Assembly (NCBI GenBank): GCA_038501785.1
Contig: JBAMJR010000047.1
Coordinates: 2,947,001-3,011,000, forward strand
DNA: 64,000 nt
DNA from: Myoxocephalus aenaeus
Taxonomy: Eukaryota; Chordata; Actinopteri; Perciformes; Cottidae
Reading direction: 5' to 3'
Every line of letters starts with the position of its first letter. Positions within the stretch are counted from its first letter, which is position 1. The translations under genes and the position numbers were made by a program. Below the pieces are notes generated by a model. The model did not search any database. It was not told the origin of the DNA and saw only the letters and a program-made list of their open reading frames with translations. Below, in pieces: positions 1 to 12,439 of this stretch.

Positions 1-533
1 CTTCTGCTGCTACTGGCCACTGCTGCTGCTACTGCCCGCTGCTGCTGCTACTGCCCGCGTCCCCTCTGCCCAAGTCGGGTGTCGAGCCTGGTCCCGCTAC
101 CTTCGGTGGTTTTCAGGGAGCTAGCGGAAGTTAGCGGGGAAGTGACGGAGCGCAAGCAGGAGCCCCAGCTGGCTACAGCGGGGAGCTAACGGGGACACTG
201 ACCGAAGGCAGTAGCGGCTTGTAACCCGAAATTTACGGTATTGTAACGGACTGAGAGAAATGTTGTGTTGTGGGTATTGTGTTTGGGATGTCAGTGAACG
301 TCTCATGAGCTGGTGGCGGTGGGGCGTGTCTGTGATTGGAGGGCGAGTGATGTTGTTTTGTGTGTGGTGTTGTGTTACGAGCCGTTCGGAGAAGACTAGG
401 ACCCGGAGCGGTGGCGAAGCTTGTTGTGTTACTGTTGTGTTGGCGTAGGCTACGGCCCACAGTAGCCTGTTCTATGTTCCATGAATAAAACCCTATAAGC
501 CTTACGTCTCATAGCTTCCCTTAGGGTCGTTAC
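1..533 (+). mobile_element. LTR-like sequence at window edge
   Basis: The first 60 bases are three imperfect copies of a 19-bp unit (TACTGCCCGCTGCTGCTGC). A GT-rich segment follows, then AATAAA at 484-489 and a terminus near 533 (GGGTCGTTACA). An AATAAA about 45 bp before a terminal CA resembles the end of an LTR. No retroelement protein is visible and the left part lies outside the window, so this is tentative. Confidence 0.3.
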
Positions 534-2139
534 AGTATATCAGAACTGGAGAGAATTTCTTCATTCATTTCTTGTCTCGACTGGCTTCGATAAGAGTTTG
601 ATTGACAGATGGTTCACCCAATCACCTGCCAAATATCAGCGTAATCAAAGTATAGAAGCTGTTATCTGCAGCCGGGGTGCAGATTACATTTCTTCCCCCT
701 GAGATTAACCTGGAACCTGGCTGTCCTGAAAGAATGCAAAGGGTTGATATCGTTGGGATAATGGTGTGCTGCTTTTTCCGGATTTAAAAAAACATGGCCG
801 CCCACCCGACGACGTGCAGCCGGCTTGCTGATTCATCCCGACCGCCGCTCCGAGCTAACATTGTTGAGTTGTACTGAAATGGACGACCGAGGGTGAGAAA
901 GGCCAGAGACGCTGTTATTGCTCCACACAAAAGCCTGTGGACACATAAAGGCGTTTATCATCTGGGTGAGCAGAGAGCAAGCTGGCTAATATCCTGAGGC
1001 TATCGCAACACTGTCCAATGAAGTCTGATTGACTCCATACATCAAAGGGTGTGCGCGCACGTCTGTGTGTCTCTGCACGTATGTGTGTGTGTGTGTGTGT
1101 GTGTCCCAGAGAGAGAGAGAGAGAGACGGAGAGAGCTTCGGGCGACAATGAAATCACACACAGGCGCTCACGACTTTGGTATAATTGGGGAAAGTGCTGT
1201 GAAAGATGCTGGGGAGTTGGGGGAGGCTGTGTGGTCACAGCAGCTCAGTCAGAGAGCAGGAAGGCAGTGGGGTGTTGGCTGCTCCTCTACCCACCAGGGG
1301 GGTGGGCCTTATGAATGGACGAAACAGCAGGACGGGAGGCTTGATTGGAAGCAACCGGAACCTGTTTGTTGTTCAAAAAGCCTTTATCTCTCTCTCTCTC
1401 TTTCTCTCTCTGTTTATGCCGCTCTCCTTCGCTCTTTCCATCGCCGTGTAATTAGGCTGCTGGCTGGAAGAATGATCAGCTGTCATCCCCAATGGTGGCC
1501 TTCCACTGCCTGAATGTCAACACTGTCTGAGACCTCCTGTCTGAGTGAGCAGCACACTCAATTAGAGACTCAGTCACTGCAGGAGCCGGTAGGACAAACA
1601 CACTGACACATTTACAAAGCCTCGAACGCACACGCATGTGTGCACGCACGTGTGCACGCACGCACGGACACACTCATCTTGATTCATCACATAGCCCTCA
1701 GTGGTTTCATTAATTAAAACATGGCTTTTCAGGACTTAAAAGTGACTATTGCTTATAGTGCTTTTTCCCAACGTTGGCAGGACTCCCTCCGTAGGCAGAC
1801 ATCACTCCCGGATGAAAGCGGATACAGGTAGGCGGCGGGAAAGATCCCCCTCTGCTCCGTTCAGCCGCATCAAAGTGCTGGGAGTCAAGGGGCGAGACGG
1901 CGAGGAGGGCTTTCTCTTTGTGTTTCTGTGTCAGGAACCTCGGAGGTGTTTCTTCACTATACTTTAAAGGGATTCGCTGCTTGTTTAATGTTGCGTAAAG
2001 TGAACTTGGAGGCCTCGGCCAAATGGAGATAAAGCCCATATAACAAAATTGGACCTGATACAGGTGAAACGCTCAAAAATGCTGTGTAATATCACTGTAA
2101 TTTGACACGTCTGACGTTGTGATGCTACTCAGTGATGTC
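534..2139. other. intergenic DNA with short microsatellites
   Basis: No gene recognised. It holds a (TG)n tract at 1082-1104 followed by (GA)n at 1109-1126, a (CT)n tract at 1388-1411 and an alternating purine-pyrimidine stretch at 1626-1665 (repeated GCACGCA/TGTGCACG). Open frames here are low-complexity readings of these tracts. Confidence 0.6.
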
Positions 2140-2214
2140 TCTCAGGCCAGCAGGCAGTTAGGTTAGCTTAGCACAAAGCCAGGATATGGGTGGAAATAGT
2201 TAGCCTTGCTCTGT
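2140..2214 (+). repeat. fragment of dispersed teleost repeat (copy 1)
   Basis: Contains GTTAGCTTAGCACAAAGCCA, then GGAAATAGTTAGCCTTGCTC. This matches the 3' half of the same dispersed repeat seen at 32223-32355 and 50213-50345 (element sequence GTTAGCTTAGC..AAAG followed by GGAAA.AGCTAGCC.GGCTC, recalled from teleost introns). Confidence 0.5.
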
Positions 2215-2469
2215 CTTTTTCTCACGGTCTTTGGGTTTTATTTTGGATTTCTCATGGTCTCTCATGTCCTCTGTTTTCTTCACTTCCTGCCTTTGTGATT
2301 GTCGGGCCCGCCCCTAATTTAATCCTCCTGTGTCTAACCACCTGCACCTTCCCAGTCTATTTAAACCCAGGTTTGACTCCTGCCCCGTTGTCCTTCATCT
2401 CTTGCCGTAGGACCGTAAGTGATAAAGGACAAACAGGAAATTCTAAATAAAAACCAAGACCGTGACACT
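2215..2469 (+). mobile_element. solo-LTR-like element
   Basis: A pyrimidine-rich stretch leads to CTTCACTTCCTGCCTTTGTG, CCCGCCCCTAAT, CACCTGCACCTTCCC, a TATA-like TATTTAAACCC at about 2358-2368, then AATAAA near 2445 and a GTGACA terminus at about 2467. The order promoter box, poly(A) signal and CA end is LTR-like, and the sequence resembles a common teleost solo LTR. No internal coding region is present. Confidence 0.5.
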
Positions 2470-3169
2470 TTTGACAAAGTCAGACTAACCGCAATCATTG
2501 TTATTAAGATAACTTAACGGTTGGCTTCATTTATTTTAATGGTAATCTCATATACAATAAAAACATGAACCATTGCCGGCCTCCTCTTTAAACAGCGTTC
2601 CACATCAAGTCAAGAGAAGAAATGCTTTCTGCCTGTATTTGCTTAATTTCTTACACCGTTCAGCATCATTTTCTTTGACAAATTACAGAGCTGCTGCGGA
2701 CCATCTGGACGTCTCCAGGCCTCTTTACATGAGAGGGATTTAGCTGATGCTGTTATCCACACCGACGTATGATGGAGTGAGCAGGTTTGGTTTTGGTGCA
2801 TTTGCTAAAATAAACCCAGCAGGACAGGAAGCGACTGATGGATGTGCATTTGCAAAAAATAAAATAAAATCTGGGACTATTTGACAGAATACTTTTGCCT
2901 GGTCGTGAATCTGCGAAAGAGATTTCTTTCCCTGAGATCATCTTCATGCATGCTTTCGTGAGGGCGCGTTTGCAAATTTGAGTCTCTATATATACGGTAT
3001 ATGATAATGTTGCCATCGTGTTTAGCTTTGTGAGAGTGAAAGGGTGGAGATTGAGTTTCGAGTGATGGAAAGACTTTGTGAGCCCGGTGGAAATTACAGC
3101 TCTCCATCTCTGTCCTCAGGCCAGAGATGTGTGTTTGTGTCTGTGTGTAGTTAGTTGCGTGGGTGCAAA

Positions 3170-3207
<38 letters not shown>

Positions 3208-3312
3208 TGTTGTTCAGGGTCACTGCAGAATAAAGAGTGAAAAGTCAGATACCTCTCACTGAAAATCCTCACTAAGCTATACAAAAAGAACACTTGCAGC
3301 TGCATAACTGTG

Positions 3313-3358
<46 letters not shown>

Positions 3359-3735
3359 TTGGTGGACAGGTGCATGTTTAACCGTAAGTGTTGTCTGCCG
3401 TGCGTGTGAGAGGCAAGGTCAACAAAACGTAATAATAGATGTTCTGAACGTGGCGGTCCAGGGCTGCGCATGTTAAAGTGAAATTAAATCGGATTTAATT
3501 TGTATTTTTCATCTGTGTGCATGATGCTTAAATGGGGCCGAGAGGATTCTTGTTAAAAAATACCGTTCCCTCTTTATTTTCATTAGAAATGAGCACAGGA
3601 CAGAAAACATTTATAAAATCCAACAAGAAATAGATTTATTCATGTTTTACATGATTGTTTTCACACAAATTTGATTACATTTTATTTTATTGTTGCCAGC
3701 CGTGGACTTCCACACTGTGCCATTAAAAAAAGCAA

Positions 3736-3779
<44 letters not shown>

Positions 3780-6700
3780 ACAATTACAAATTAAAATTAA
3801 ATAATAATAATGCAATGAAAACATGTTTAAAGGCACACACTGTAAAATTAAAAACACATGTTTGTACCTCAGGGAAATTACTGCCATGTCATGTGTTGAG
3901 GTTGCAATATTGTGATGGAGGGTTGTTACTGTCAAGTCACACTATCTCCACCAACTTGTACCTGATCCTGATGCACCACTACTTATTTGTTGCTAAGCAA
4001 CACTTCGTACATTCAAGACCTCGAGTGATAGGTCAGAGTAATCCACTGCTGCTGTTGTGTTTTAATCAACTGCGGAGGAAATATAGATTATAAAGTGAGC
4101 ACAACAAATAACTTATCATTAAGCTACTTATCCATAAAAAGAATGTTCTGGCCTCAGCTGCTCAGTTTGTAAAATGTGTGTGTGTGTGTGTGAATACACG
4201 TATGCAATAGGTTGCAAAGTGCACTACATCTATAATGCACAGTAACAAGACCACAGGCCATGTTTGTGCATTCATGTCATGTCATGTTCTGAGTCAACAG
4301 CTTGTGTGAGACGACCACCAGGCGCTTCCTTATGCAATCCTGCACAGAACGAAGAGGAGACATATTTAGTTTTAGAGTTTAACTGTGGTGCAAATCTTTT
4401 CAAAAACATTTCTTTTATGAACTCGAGCATCCAGCAATATGGTTAAGTTTATGGGAGTTGTTCTAGCTTCAGCTAGCATCCACTCTGCCTCCCCTGCTCC
4501 TCTCGGAGGCGATGTTGTGCAGCTCTCTGCCCTCGACATGCTGCCTCAGGCTGTTGTGCCCAGCCGTTCGGCCTATTCTCTCTCTTCCCCTCACACTCCT
4601 GCCTCCTCAGCCGCCTCCTCAGCCCTGATTACTATGCTGTGTGGAAAAGTTCCCTCACGGGAAGTTCTCGTGTCATTTCCCTCCTCCTCTCCACGGTAAT
4701 CCTCGGCTCCTAGACTCGGTGTGTCCATTGGCTGGCAGCAGATCGGTCTCTTGGGCTCTGTCTTTCCCCTCAGACTTTTGTCCGAGCCTCAGGCACAGAG
4801 ATAGTCTCAACTCAAGCCAGTGGGGGAAAGAAAGAAAAAAACAACGTTGATCCATCAGTGTTTACACAAGAAATGTGTTCTCTAATTACACATTTAAAAG
4901 TTATTGAAATTATTAGTTGCAGTTGAGTCAAAGCAAATCCTTTCAGCAGTTTCACATGACTTAGAGTGTAGATCTTAAGACTGCAAAGGTGCAGTGAGTC
5001 TTTTTTTCCTGCACGGCTTTGAGAGGATTGTTGAATGACTCAGTGATTTACTCGGCTTCTTATCTAAAGCCATACAATAAATGGTTAACAATGAGATGAA
5101 TGAAATGACACACTGTTTATACGTTTCTATTAATAAGCAGCTCCGTACACGCGGCCACGTTCGGATTCATATTCAACCTCAGTCACAGGACTCGTATTTG
5201 ATATAATGATCATGGCTCTGACCGCTCTGCTGTTAAATGGAGGAGGGAGAGATTTAAACACCCAGACTCCCACGAGCGGTCAATATTCCACTGGAAATGA
5301 GTCATAATGGCTAAATTGTCGATTATTTTAAAGATGAAAACCCAGCTTCTTGTTTCAACCTTGGATCTCAGTAAACATCTACACGTAATTAATTTCGGGG
5401 CGATATAGCCTCGTGGTGGGAGATAAGTGTGATTTATGCGTCATATCTTTAACCACAGTATGGAAGCAACATAATGGACACAACTTAATTGCACATTACG
5501 GGACACCGGGGGCATTTTTCCATGTTATTAGAATGCAAATATACCGTCTGAAGTGATATGATGTGAGAGTAATGATGTCAAATTAGCGATTACATGATGA
5601 AGAGAAGAGTAATAAAGCAGCAGATTAAGAAAACGGGTTCTCTCAGCCTCGCTGTCGCAGCTTCAATCCGGGAAATTTCAGATGTTTCGAAAAATGATTG
5701 AATAAATGAATAGCTAATTCACCCTTTGCTCGGACGTGCTGTTGTCCAATCAGAGCTTAGCGATTCGCAAAACAGGCCTGTCAAGGTTTAAGCGTTGAGG
5801 CTGTAGAAAGATGAGAGTAATGATGAGATGCAAGTCATGTACATGCTGTGAATTTTGCAAAAACTTGATGTTTAAATGTTTTATTTGATCCAAAATATGT
5901 TTGTATTCTTGTATGGATGCTCAAGTGTCACATTCAGATTAGTTTTAGAATATTTAAGTGAGTAATTCTTCCTTTTAAGGTATTTCCTCGCCATCAATTA
6001 GCACCATTGAAGACATAAAATGTCTATTTATGAGGAGAATTCGGTACTCGAGAGAATCTATTTCCAGAGTTTTTATATCCTGAGGAGAAAAAAAACTCTG
6101 CAATATGAAAGAATCATCAAGCGCGTGGAGACGTTTCAAACACGTGCCTTATTTCTTTGGTGCAAGGGTGTGTGGGTCAAACCGTCAAGGTGACACGCCG
6201 CAATTAAACATCATCACCGAGCCGTGTCACAGGTGTACAGGGCAGCTGTAAGTATAATTGCTGCAGGCCGGCGGGACGGGGCTGCAGCCGACAGCCGGCT
6301 TCACGGGAAGATCAGCTATAAAGGAGACTGGTAACACAATGACAAATGGTTATACAGCAGCCGCCAAATTAACAGTGACCTCCCCCCTTTGCTGTCTGGC
6401 GAGGGCGATAATGTGCAAAGTCCTGTCGGGAAGTGTGCTTAATGTTCGAGATAATCTGTCTATTATGCGAGTTCAACATTGGGAAGGGAGTGGGTATCAA
6501 ATTAAATGTTCTTTTACGCAGAAAATAGGAGCCGTAATTGATTTTGACAGGATTCAAGCAGGCAGATGATACAGATGTGTAGCCATGGAGGATGTGAATA
6601 TGGCTGGAAATAGGTGGAATAGTGCAGAAGCTCCCTTTTTCGACATCACGAAAGTGGAACTCGATGTGCTTACTAATTGAGCCTCGGCGCTCGGAGGAAA

Positions 6701-7550
6701 CTAATAGACAGAAAAAAAAGGAGGGAAAGAAAGGAGGATTTCTGTTCATAAACAGTGTTTACTTAAAGCACCCCAACGCCTTATTAGTATTAATAGCAGT
6801 GACTTCAGAAAGCTCATATTCTGCCATTGGACAGATCTGTATTATTCATGATTGAAATGAAAGCCCGGGTACGCGGCGGCGAAGGAGGAGCGCTGCATAG
6901 CAAACGAAGTTGCCTACGCCAGTTTACATAACCCACACTTGGGTAAACAGCGGATTAAGCGCAGAGAAAAACGAGAGCAAAATGTTGGACCCACACATTT
7001 GCCTCTTCGGAAAGGAGGACCGTTGGAGGAGGCCAGGAGGACACGGCGGAGCGTTTGATGCGGCCGGTCTTCATCTGCGAGTCCTTTTGAGCATGAAAGC
7101 GTGTACGCGGCCTCGAGTGCAACTTCTGCAATGTTGATTTTTAGGAAGTCGGGTCAAAACAAGCACGCTGGAACTTAAGAGCTCCTCGCCTTAATTGAAG
7201 ACGCCATCTGTTAAATTGTATTATTAAAGCGGTGCGAGAGAGCATTAGAGCAATTCTGCTCTATTTAGGAGCAGCAGGGTGCGGGTTTAGGGCTCCAGGT
7301 CGCCCCCTGCTGAGGGGCCTTTGAGCAAGACACAGAATCCCAGAGTCACAGTCCCTGATGGAGCCGGATTACACAGATACACCACTTTGAAGCCTATCAG
7401 GTATAATCCTGCTCCAAAATTTACTGTGAGAATAATTTCCTCTGCGAGATGTGTGTTTACTCGAGTGTGCTAAAGAACATCCACAACGTTCCCTTTTGCA
7501 AACATGTTTGCATCTCAACCAGCGAGCCCGAGCGTTAGATGTTGTTGTTT
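2470..7550. other. intergenic DNA downstream of erbb4
   Basis: No gene recognised. Microsatellites: (TG)n 3173-3211, (GT)n 3316-3357, (TA)n 3740-3775, short (GT)n 4174-4192. The span 4860-6600 is largely unique, AT-rich DNA with many TAATTA/ATTAAT-type words; its function cannot be judged from the sequence alone. Confidence 0.55.
7275..7400 (+). repeat. possible SINE-like fragment
   Basis: Contains GGGCTCCAGGTCGCCCCCTG, then GGGGCCTTTGAGCAAGACAC and CAGTCCCTGATGGAGC. The GCCTTTGAGCAAG.CAC motif recurs in teleost interspersed repeats known to me. No tRNA-like A and B boxes could be defined, so the family is uncertain. Confidence 0.3.
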
Positions 7551-7615
7551 TTTATTTATCTGTAAAACACACAAGCAAAAAAACCACCGCAACAGATACT
7601 GAATCAATCTTTATT
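7551..7615 (-). promoter_or_regulatory. candidate distal polyadenylation signals
   Basis: On the minus strand AATAAA occurs at 7615-7610 and again at 7556-7551. The first is followed by a GT-rich then T-rich stretch (GTTGCGGTGGTTTTTTTGC, near 7594-7575), the arrangement expected of cleavage and polyadenylation sites. It is the best-formed signal seen downstream of the erbb4 stop, but no transcript supports it here. Confidence 0.4.
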
Positions 7616-7887
7616 TATATTAAATTAAAAATATACTTTTGACAGATTCATGTAACAAACATGAGGAACGTTTTTTTCTATGATATAAAGCTTTGGGTAT
7701 GGTTTCAAATAACTCAGAGAGATAGTCAGCAGTGAGCGTCTTGGACACAGGGGGGGGAAAAAGCTAACGTCGGCGAGGAGGAGGAGGAGTTACCGCCTTC
7801 TCTCGACTGTCTCCTCTGAAAGCATGCAGAACCTATCAGAAATGAACTGGAAACTGGGCGTACTGTGAAGGCTGTGTACAGGAGAGA

Positions 7888-7934
7888 GGAGGAAGAGGAG
7901 GAGGAGGAGGAGGAGGAGGAGGAGGAGGAGGAGG
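7888..7934 (+). repeat. (GGA)n trinucleotide repeat
   Basis: About 15 nearly perfect GGA units. It lies inside the proposed erbb4 3' UTR, where it would be a (TCC)n tract in the transcript. Confidence 0.9.
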
Positions 7935-10900
7935 TCAGACGTGGCTCAGTAATGTTTCCAGTAGAAAGTATGCACTTTTATGAGAGTTAGAAAGAGGAGA
8001 AGAAGGTTGTTGGCTTGTTACTGGATACCAATGAAATGTGGCAGGTATTGGGGAAGCGAAACAGATACCCCACCCACCATCACCACTTTTACAGTGTTCA
8101 CCTAAACTGAAACACTACATGAGGACGGCCACAAAGCTCTCGGGGGGGGGGAAGAAGAAGAAGAAGAAATAAAAGGCTTCACAAGAGTTTCACATGAGAA
8201 AGGGTCAACAAGCACTTTTAAAATCAAAGTCCCATTAGTCAAAAGGTACATTTACATAAAGCAAATATGTACGGCTCTTTTTGTACAGCTTGTCATAAGC
8301 GGGAGAAAAACAGCAGTCGGAGAGAAGACCATATAAATTCAAAGCATCGACCTCCTTATTTACAAATTCACCACGTCGGCCGTTTCAGTGCTTTATAAAA
8401 ATACTATTCACATTTGTTGTTGAAGTGTGTTAGAGAAGTTCTGGAGGAAACCCCAAAGATTCTGTACATTTATACTGATCTGATCATTGAAAACAAAAGC
8501 CATGATTTGTGCAATTAAGATGTTAAACAATGTGCAGGAAAAGAAAATCATACAGATTGAAGAAAAAACAACAACAACAACGATGTGGAAAATAACAACA
8601 ATAAAAAGACTATATCGGGTACAATACACAATCAAATACCCCATGAAAGATGCCAGAAATAAGGTTTGTGCTACAAAAAAGAAAAGAAATTGCGTTATTA
8701 TTTTCTCCCACAGTGAAAATTGAATATAATACTGTCATGGATGTCGAGATACGAAGGCGGCGGGCAGTAAAACACTTTGGGTTCCATGCAAGGTGATATT
8801 GTCCTGTACATTAGACTCTTAGCCGATATGGTGGAAACATCAAAGGATTCACTTCAGTACAACATGGCTACATGCCTCTGCACCGTGGCTCGGAGGAAAC
8901 GGTAAAAAGTAGAAATAATAAAAAAAAGTGATCAGTCTCTAACAGTGTGCTCTTGAAGTGCCACGAGAGGCTTTAGAGCTGAGACGGATCGCAGCAGTTA
9001 ACAAAGTCCAATGCCGAGGAGAAATATGTTTGAAAAATGAGACATCAGCCAGGAGAGAGGGAAAATTATTGCAAATTGTGGTGCTGAAAAAAAAGGTAAC
9101 CGGAGCTGTTGGATGACAAAAACAAGACTGGCAATGAACCCTCGAGAAGATTCAATTAAAAGCGGAGCGTCTTTGATTCTCTGAAGTGCTGTCAAGAACA
9201 TGCGAGGCCAGTCGTCTCATCTGGTTCTGATTCAAACGCATATTTTGAGTATGCGGTATAATTTAGGCCAAAGAGAGACACCAAGGCGTTCTCTCATCAG
9301 GCCTTTTCCTTTCTCTTCTGTCTGAAACTCAGATTTGCCAGACGCTTCCATCCATCAGTATAAACAAGCTCAAACGCGCTATAAATGTTTCATATTGATA
9401 TTAAATGCTTTCTCGAGTTCATTGAATCAGAGCTCCAAAGGGGACTACAAAATACTCCTTCGTCAAATAATCATGATACCATCAAAGCAGCATTATGAAT
9501 ACAGTTTGAAGCAAATAATAATACAAAAACAAGGATATTCTTGAAGCTGGTCGGCAGCCCCTGAAAGGTGTTTTCTTCGTGAACTCCCTCTGACTTTTGC
9601 TGGAGATGTTTCTCTCTGAAGTGGTAAACGACCAGATAAACAAGTTGAACATTTCAGTAACGAAGGGTGGAAATCATTTTTCTTTTTTCTACCCGCGAGT
9701 TTGATCAAAGTGCTCCGTGGGGAGGGCGAACATATACAGCTTACTCCGACGAACACTTTCACACACACAGAAGCAGACATTAAAATACACTAAATAAATA
9801 TCCTCCATAAGAAAACATCCTGGGCAGGGCTCTGCCTCGGTAGAATGACTAAATAATTACAATACGCTAATAACAGAGTATGGCTGAAAAAAAAATAAAA
9901 ACTTTTAAAAGGCTAAAGGTTCAGAAACTACACGATTTTGTTCATATTTATTGAACTAAGATATGATTCTTGGAAGAGGACCTCTGAGGCCAACCATCAT
10001 TACAACATTTTATTCTTGATCTTTTTTAGTTTGGTGGTGTTTTCCCACCCACAGGTCTCCTGTATGGCTCGGCGGAAGAACTAATGGCTTTAACGGCGGC
10101 GCTTTTAGCAGCGCTGACTGGCAGTTTGCCTGCAGAGGCACCGGTAGTGAGGGTGAAAGCAATTCTCTTGAGACTAAAAGGGGCAACCCGCGCTCGATTG
10201 GGGATCTCAAGAGGAAAACTCAGTTGAGAAACTTTTGGCTTCGTGGATCCGGAGCATCGTCGAACAGTGGCCAGACTACTATTGCAGTGTGGGGGGGAAA
10301 GTTACAGCTGCACTAAGAAATAAGAAACAAAGAAGCATTTCCAAGTGCCGATTGGCTTTCCAAGTAATCGCTGGGTTATATTTACGAACAAAGAGCAGGG
10401 CCGTGCCTCCAAACTTAGTTGTAAACATCATTCCTAGGAGGCGATGTTGGCTGGTTAGCGGTTCATGAGTTCCGACTTCTGGGCAATAAAAGTCCTTCAA
10501 AAATATTTAACAATTTGGTGCCAAGTGAAGCAGCCAAAGTGCAACCGACAGCACACACACACACAGACACACACACACACAGACGCGGTCTTGATCTTTG
10601 TTGGTGATCGTTTGTCTAAATGAAATCACGTAATGGTTTAAAGTTGTGCAGGTCGCTTCGCCGCCGTGGACCAAACCAAATAAATCATGAGTGCAGGGTG
10701 GTCGGGCCTGCAACGGGCTCCTGAGTTACAAGGTGCCACTAATGAATGGACAAAATGGTGGAATAAATGACCCAGAATGCATCGCTATCCCATGTTCACC
10801 AGTATCAAGTCCACATCTGCTTCCGTGGACACAGCGAAGGAGCTCAGGATTTATCATTTCTTTAGAAGAACTGGTTCCGAGCTATAACAAAAGAGTCATA

Positions 10901-11084
10901 AATTAACCGTGACAAAATCATAAAAAAATCATAAACCCATCGCTTTCTGTGAATCCTTCACGCGTCCGATTCCAGACATTAAAAGTGTTTTTCTACTTGA
11001 CAGTCGTCCCGCGGTGGAAAACCTCGAGTTCGGCTCTGTCGACCAGCTCTTCACCGGCCGCTTTTCCCCCACAGACATCCGCTA

Positions 11085-11088
<4 letters not shown>

Positions 11089-11164
<76 letters not shown>
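11089..11164 (+). repeat. (CA)n microsatellite
   Basis: About 38 uninterrupted CA units, read as (TG)n in the erbb4 sense, inside the proposed 3' UTR. Confidence 0.95.
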
Positions 11165-11168
<4 letters not shown>

Positions 11169-12439
11169 GAGTAGTCTGGGTTTACTGTGCTCTGCTGGTG
11201 CTGTCTTGTTCATTCCTTGAGGTCTTCATTAGGAGGCTTGTATGAACTTTCCCTCCCCTCTCTGTAGAATCTTTTTGCTCTCTCGCCTCACACTCTGTCT
11301 CTATAATCACCATTTTTAGTTCAGCTGCTTCATGGATGGTGTTTTCACACTATTCAGCAGATACAGGAACCTGTACTCTGGTGGCGAGACACTCTTTACG
11401 CTTTTAGCTTCATGGTCTGAACGGGAAAACCAGTGTATAAAAATCCATCTTCTCAGCACCGCAAGCAGTGTTTATAAAATGTTTACAGTGTTGTATTCCC
11501 TTACCCCCTTTGGCTCGGACAACGGCTGTTTTTTTGATCAGCTTTTCCAAGCAGACAGCAGTCAGCCAGCCAAACACAACCAAACAGCAGTTGCCTTGTG
11601 TGTTTTCAGGTCCATGGTCGAACTACAAACATGTAGTTTTGACCATCACAGTATCACAGTTACAGTAGAAAGATGAGATGAGTTTCACATATTTGATGGA
11701 AAAATTCAAGAAGGTACGGTATAATCCTAGAGGCAAAGAGATTGAATATGATTGATCGGCTTTCAGTGCTCCGTCTTTTATTTGACTAAGTCTTGACTTG
11801 ACCATCTCAGTCCTTTTATCCTCCACCGTACATATTTGCTGTTTTGCCTCACTCGACAAGGTCATTCACAAAACAATATATCTTGACATCTAATAGACTG
11901 TGTTCGCTCTGTCTGTTTGCTTATTGCAGAAACCCTGACAAGCGTATTGTTCATCCGCAGACCTTTTATACTTAAAGATAAAAATAACAAAACATCTCGT
12001 CCCTCTCATGAATCTGACGCCGCAGTGGCTGGCAGTGAGTTCAGGTCCCCTTAAGCCAAATCCATCTCGTTTGACCCCATTGTGGTCTGCCACGCTGGGT
12101 CAACGCGGTACGTCCCCTGTCATGTGTCCTCCGTTTGTTAAAAAACTACCATAACCATCACTTTCTCACTGACATGGAGCGCAGTCTCTATCTACAGGAC
12201 AGAAATGGACTGGATTGGATATAGTGAAGGTGCGCGAGTCTGAGCTGGGTCTGCGTGGCTCGGTTCGGGTCCACCTCCGTGTCGCTACAGTCTACAGCGG
12301 ATGGCACGTTGTTTGGAAAGAGTTGTGGGGGGCTCTGGTTGCGGCCGCTCCACTCTGTGTGGAACGGTGGAACCGGAGAGGATGTCTGGGAGGCGGGAGG
12401 CGGGAGTCAGATCGAGGAACGTTCGTCAAGTGGAGCGGT

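Larger units (their letters stand above)
7580..12439 (-). other. erbb4: possible long 3' UTR of erbb4
   Basis: No conserved coding sequence was seen between the stop codon and the AATAAA cluster near 7550-7615. ErbB4 mRNAs in mammals have 3' UTRs of several kilobases, so a UTR of about 4.8 kb is plausible. The interval contains a (CA)38 microsatellite at 11089-11164, a GGA repeat at 7888-7934 and AT-rich DNA at 8300-10000. A weaker AATAAA lies at 11782-11777 (minus strand) without an obvious GU-rich downstream element. The extent is inferred. Confidence 0.35.

Noticed and set aside
4439..4855. Overlapping short plus and minus open frames
   Set aside because: Ser/Pro-rich composition, no domain or splice context, and no agreement with any known family.
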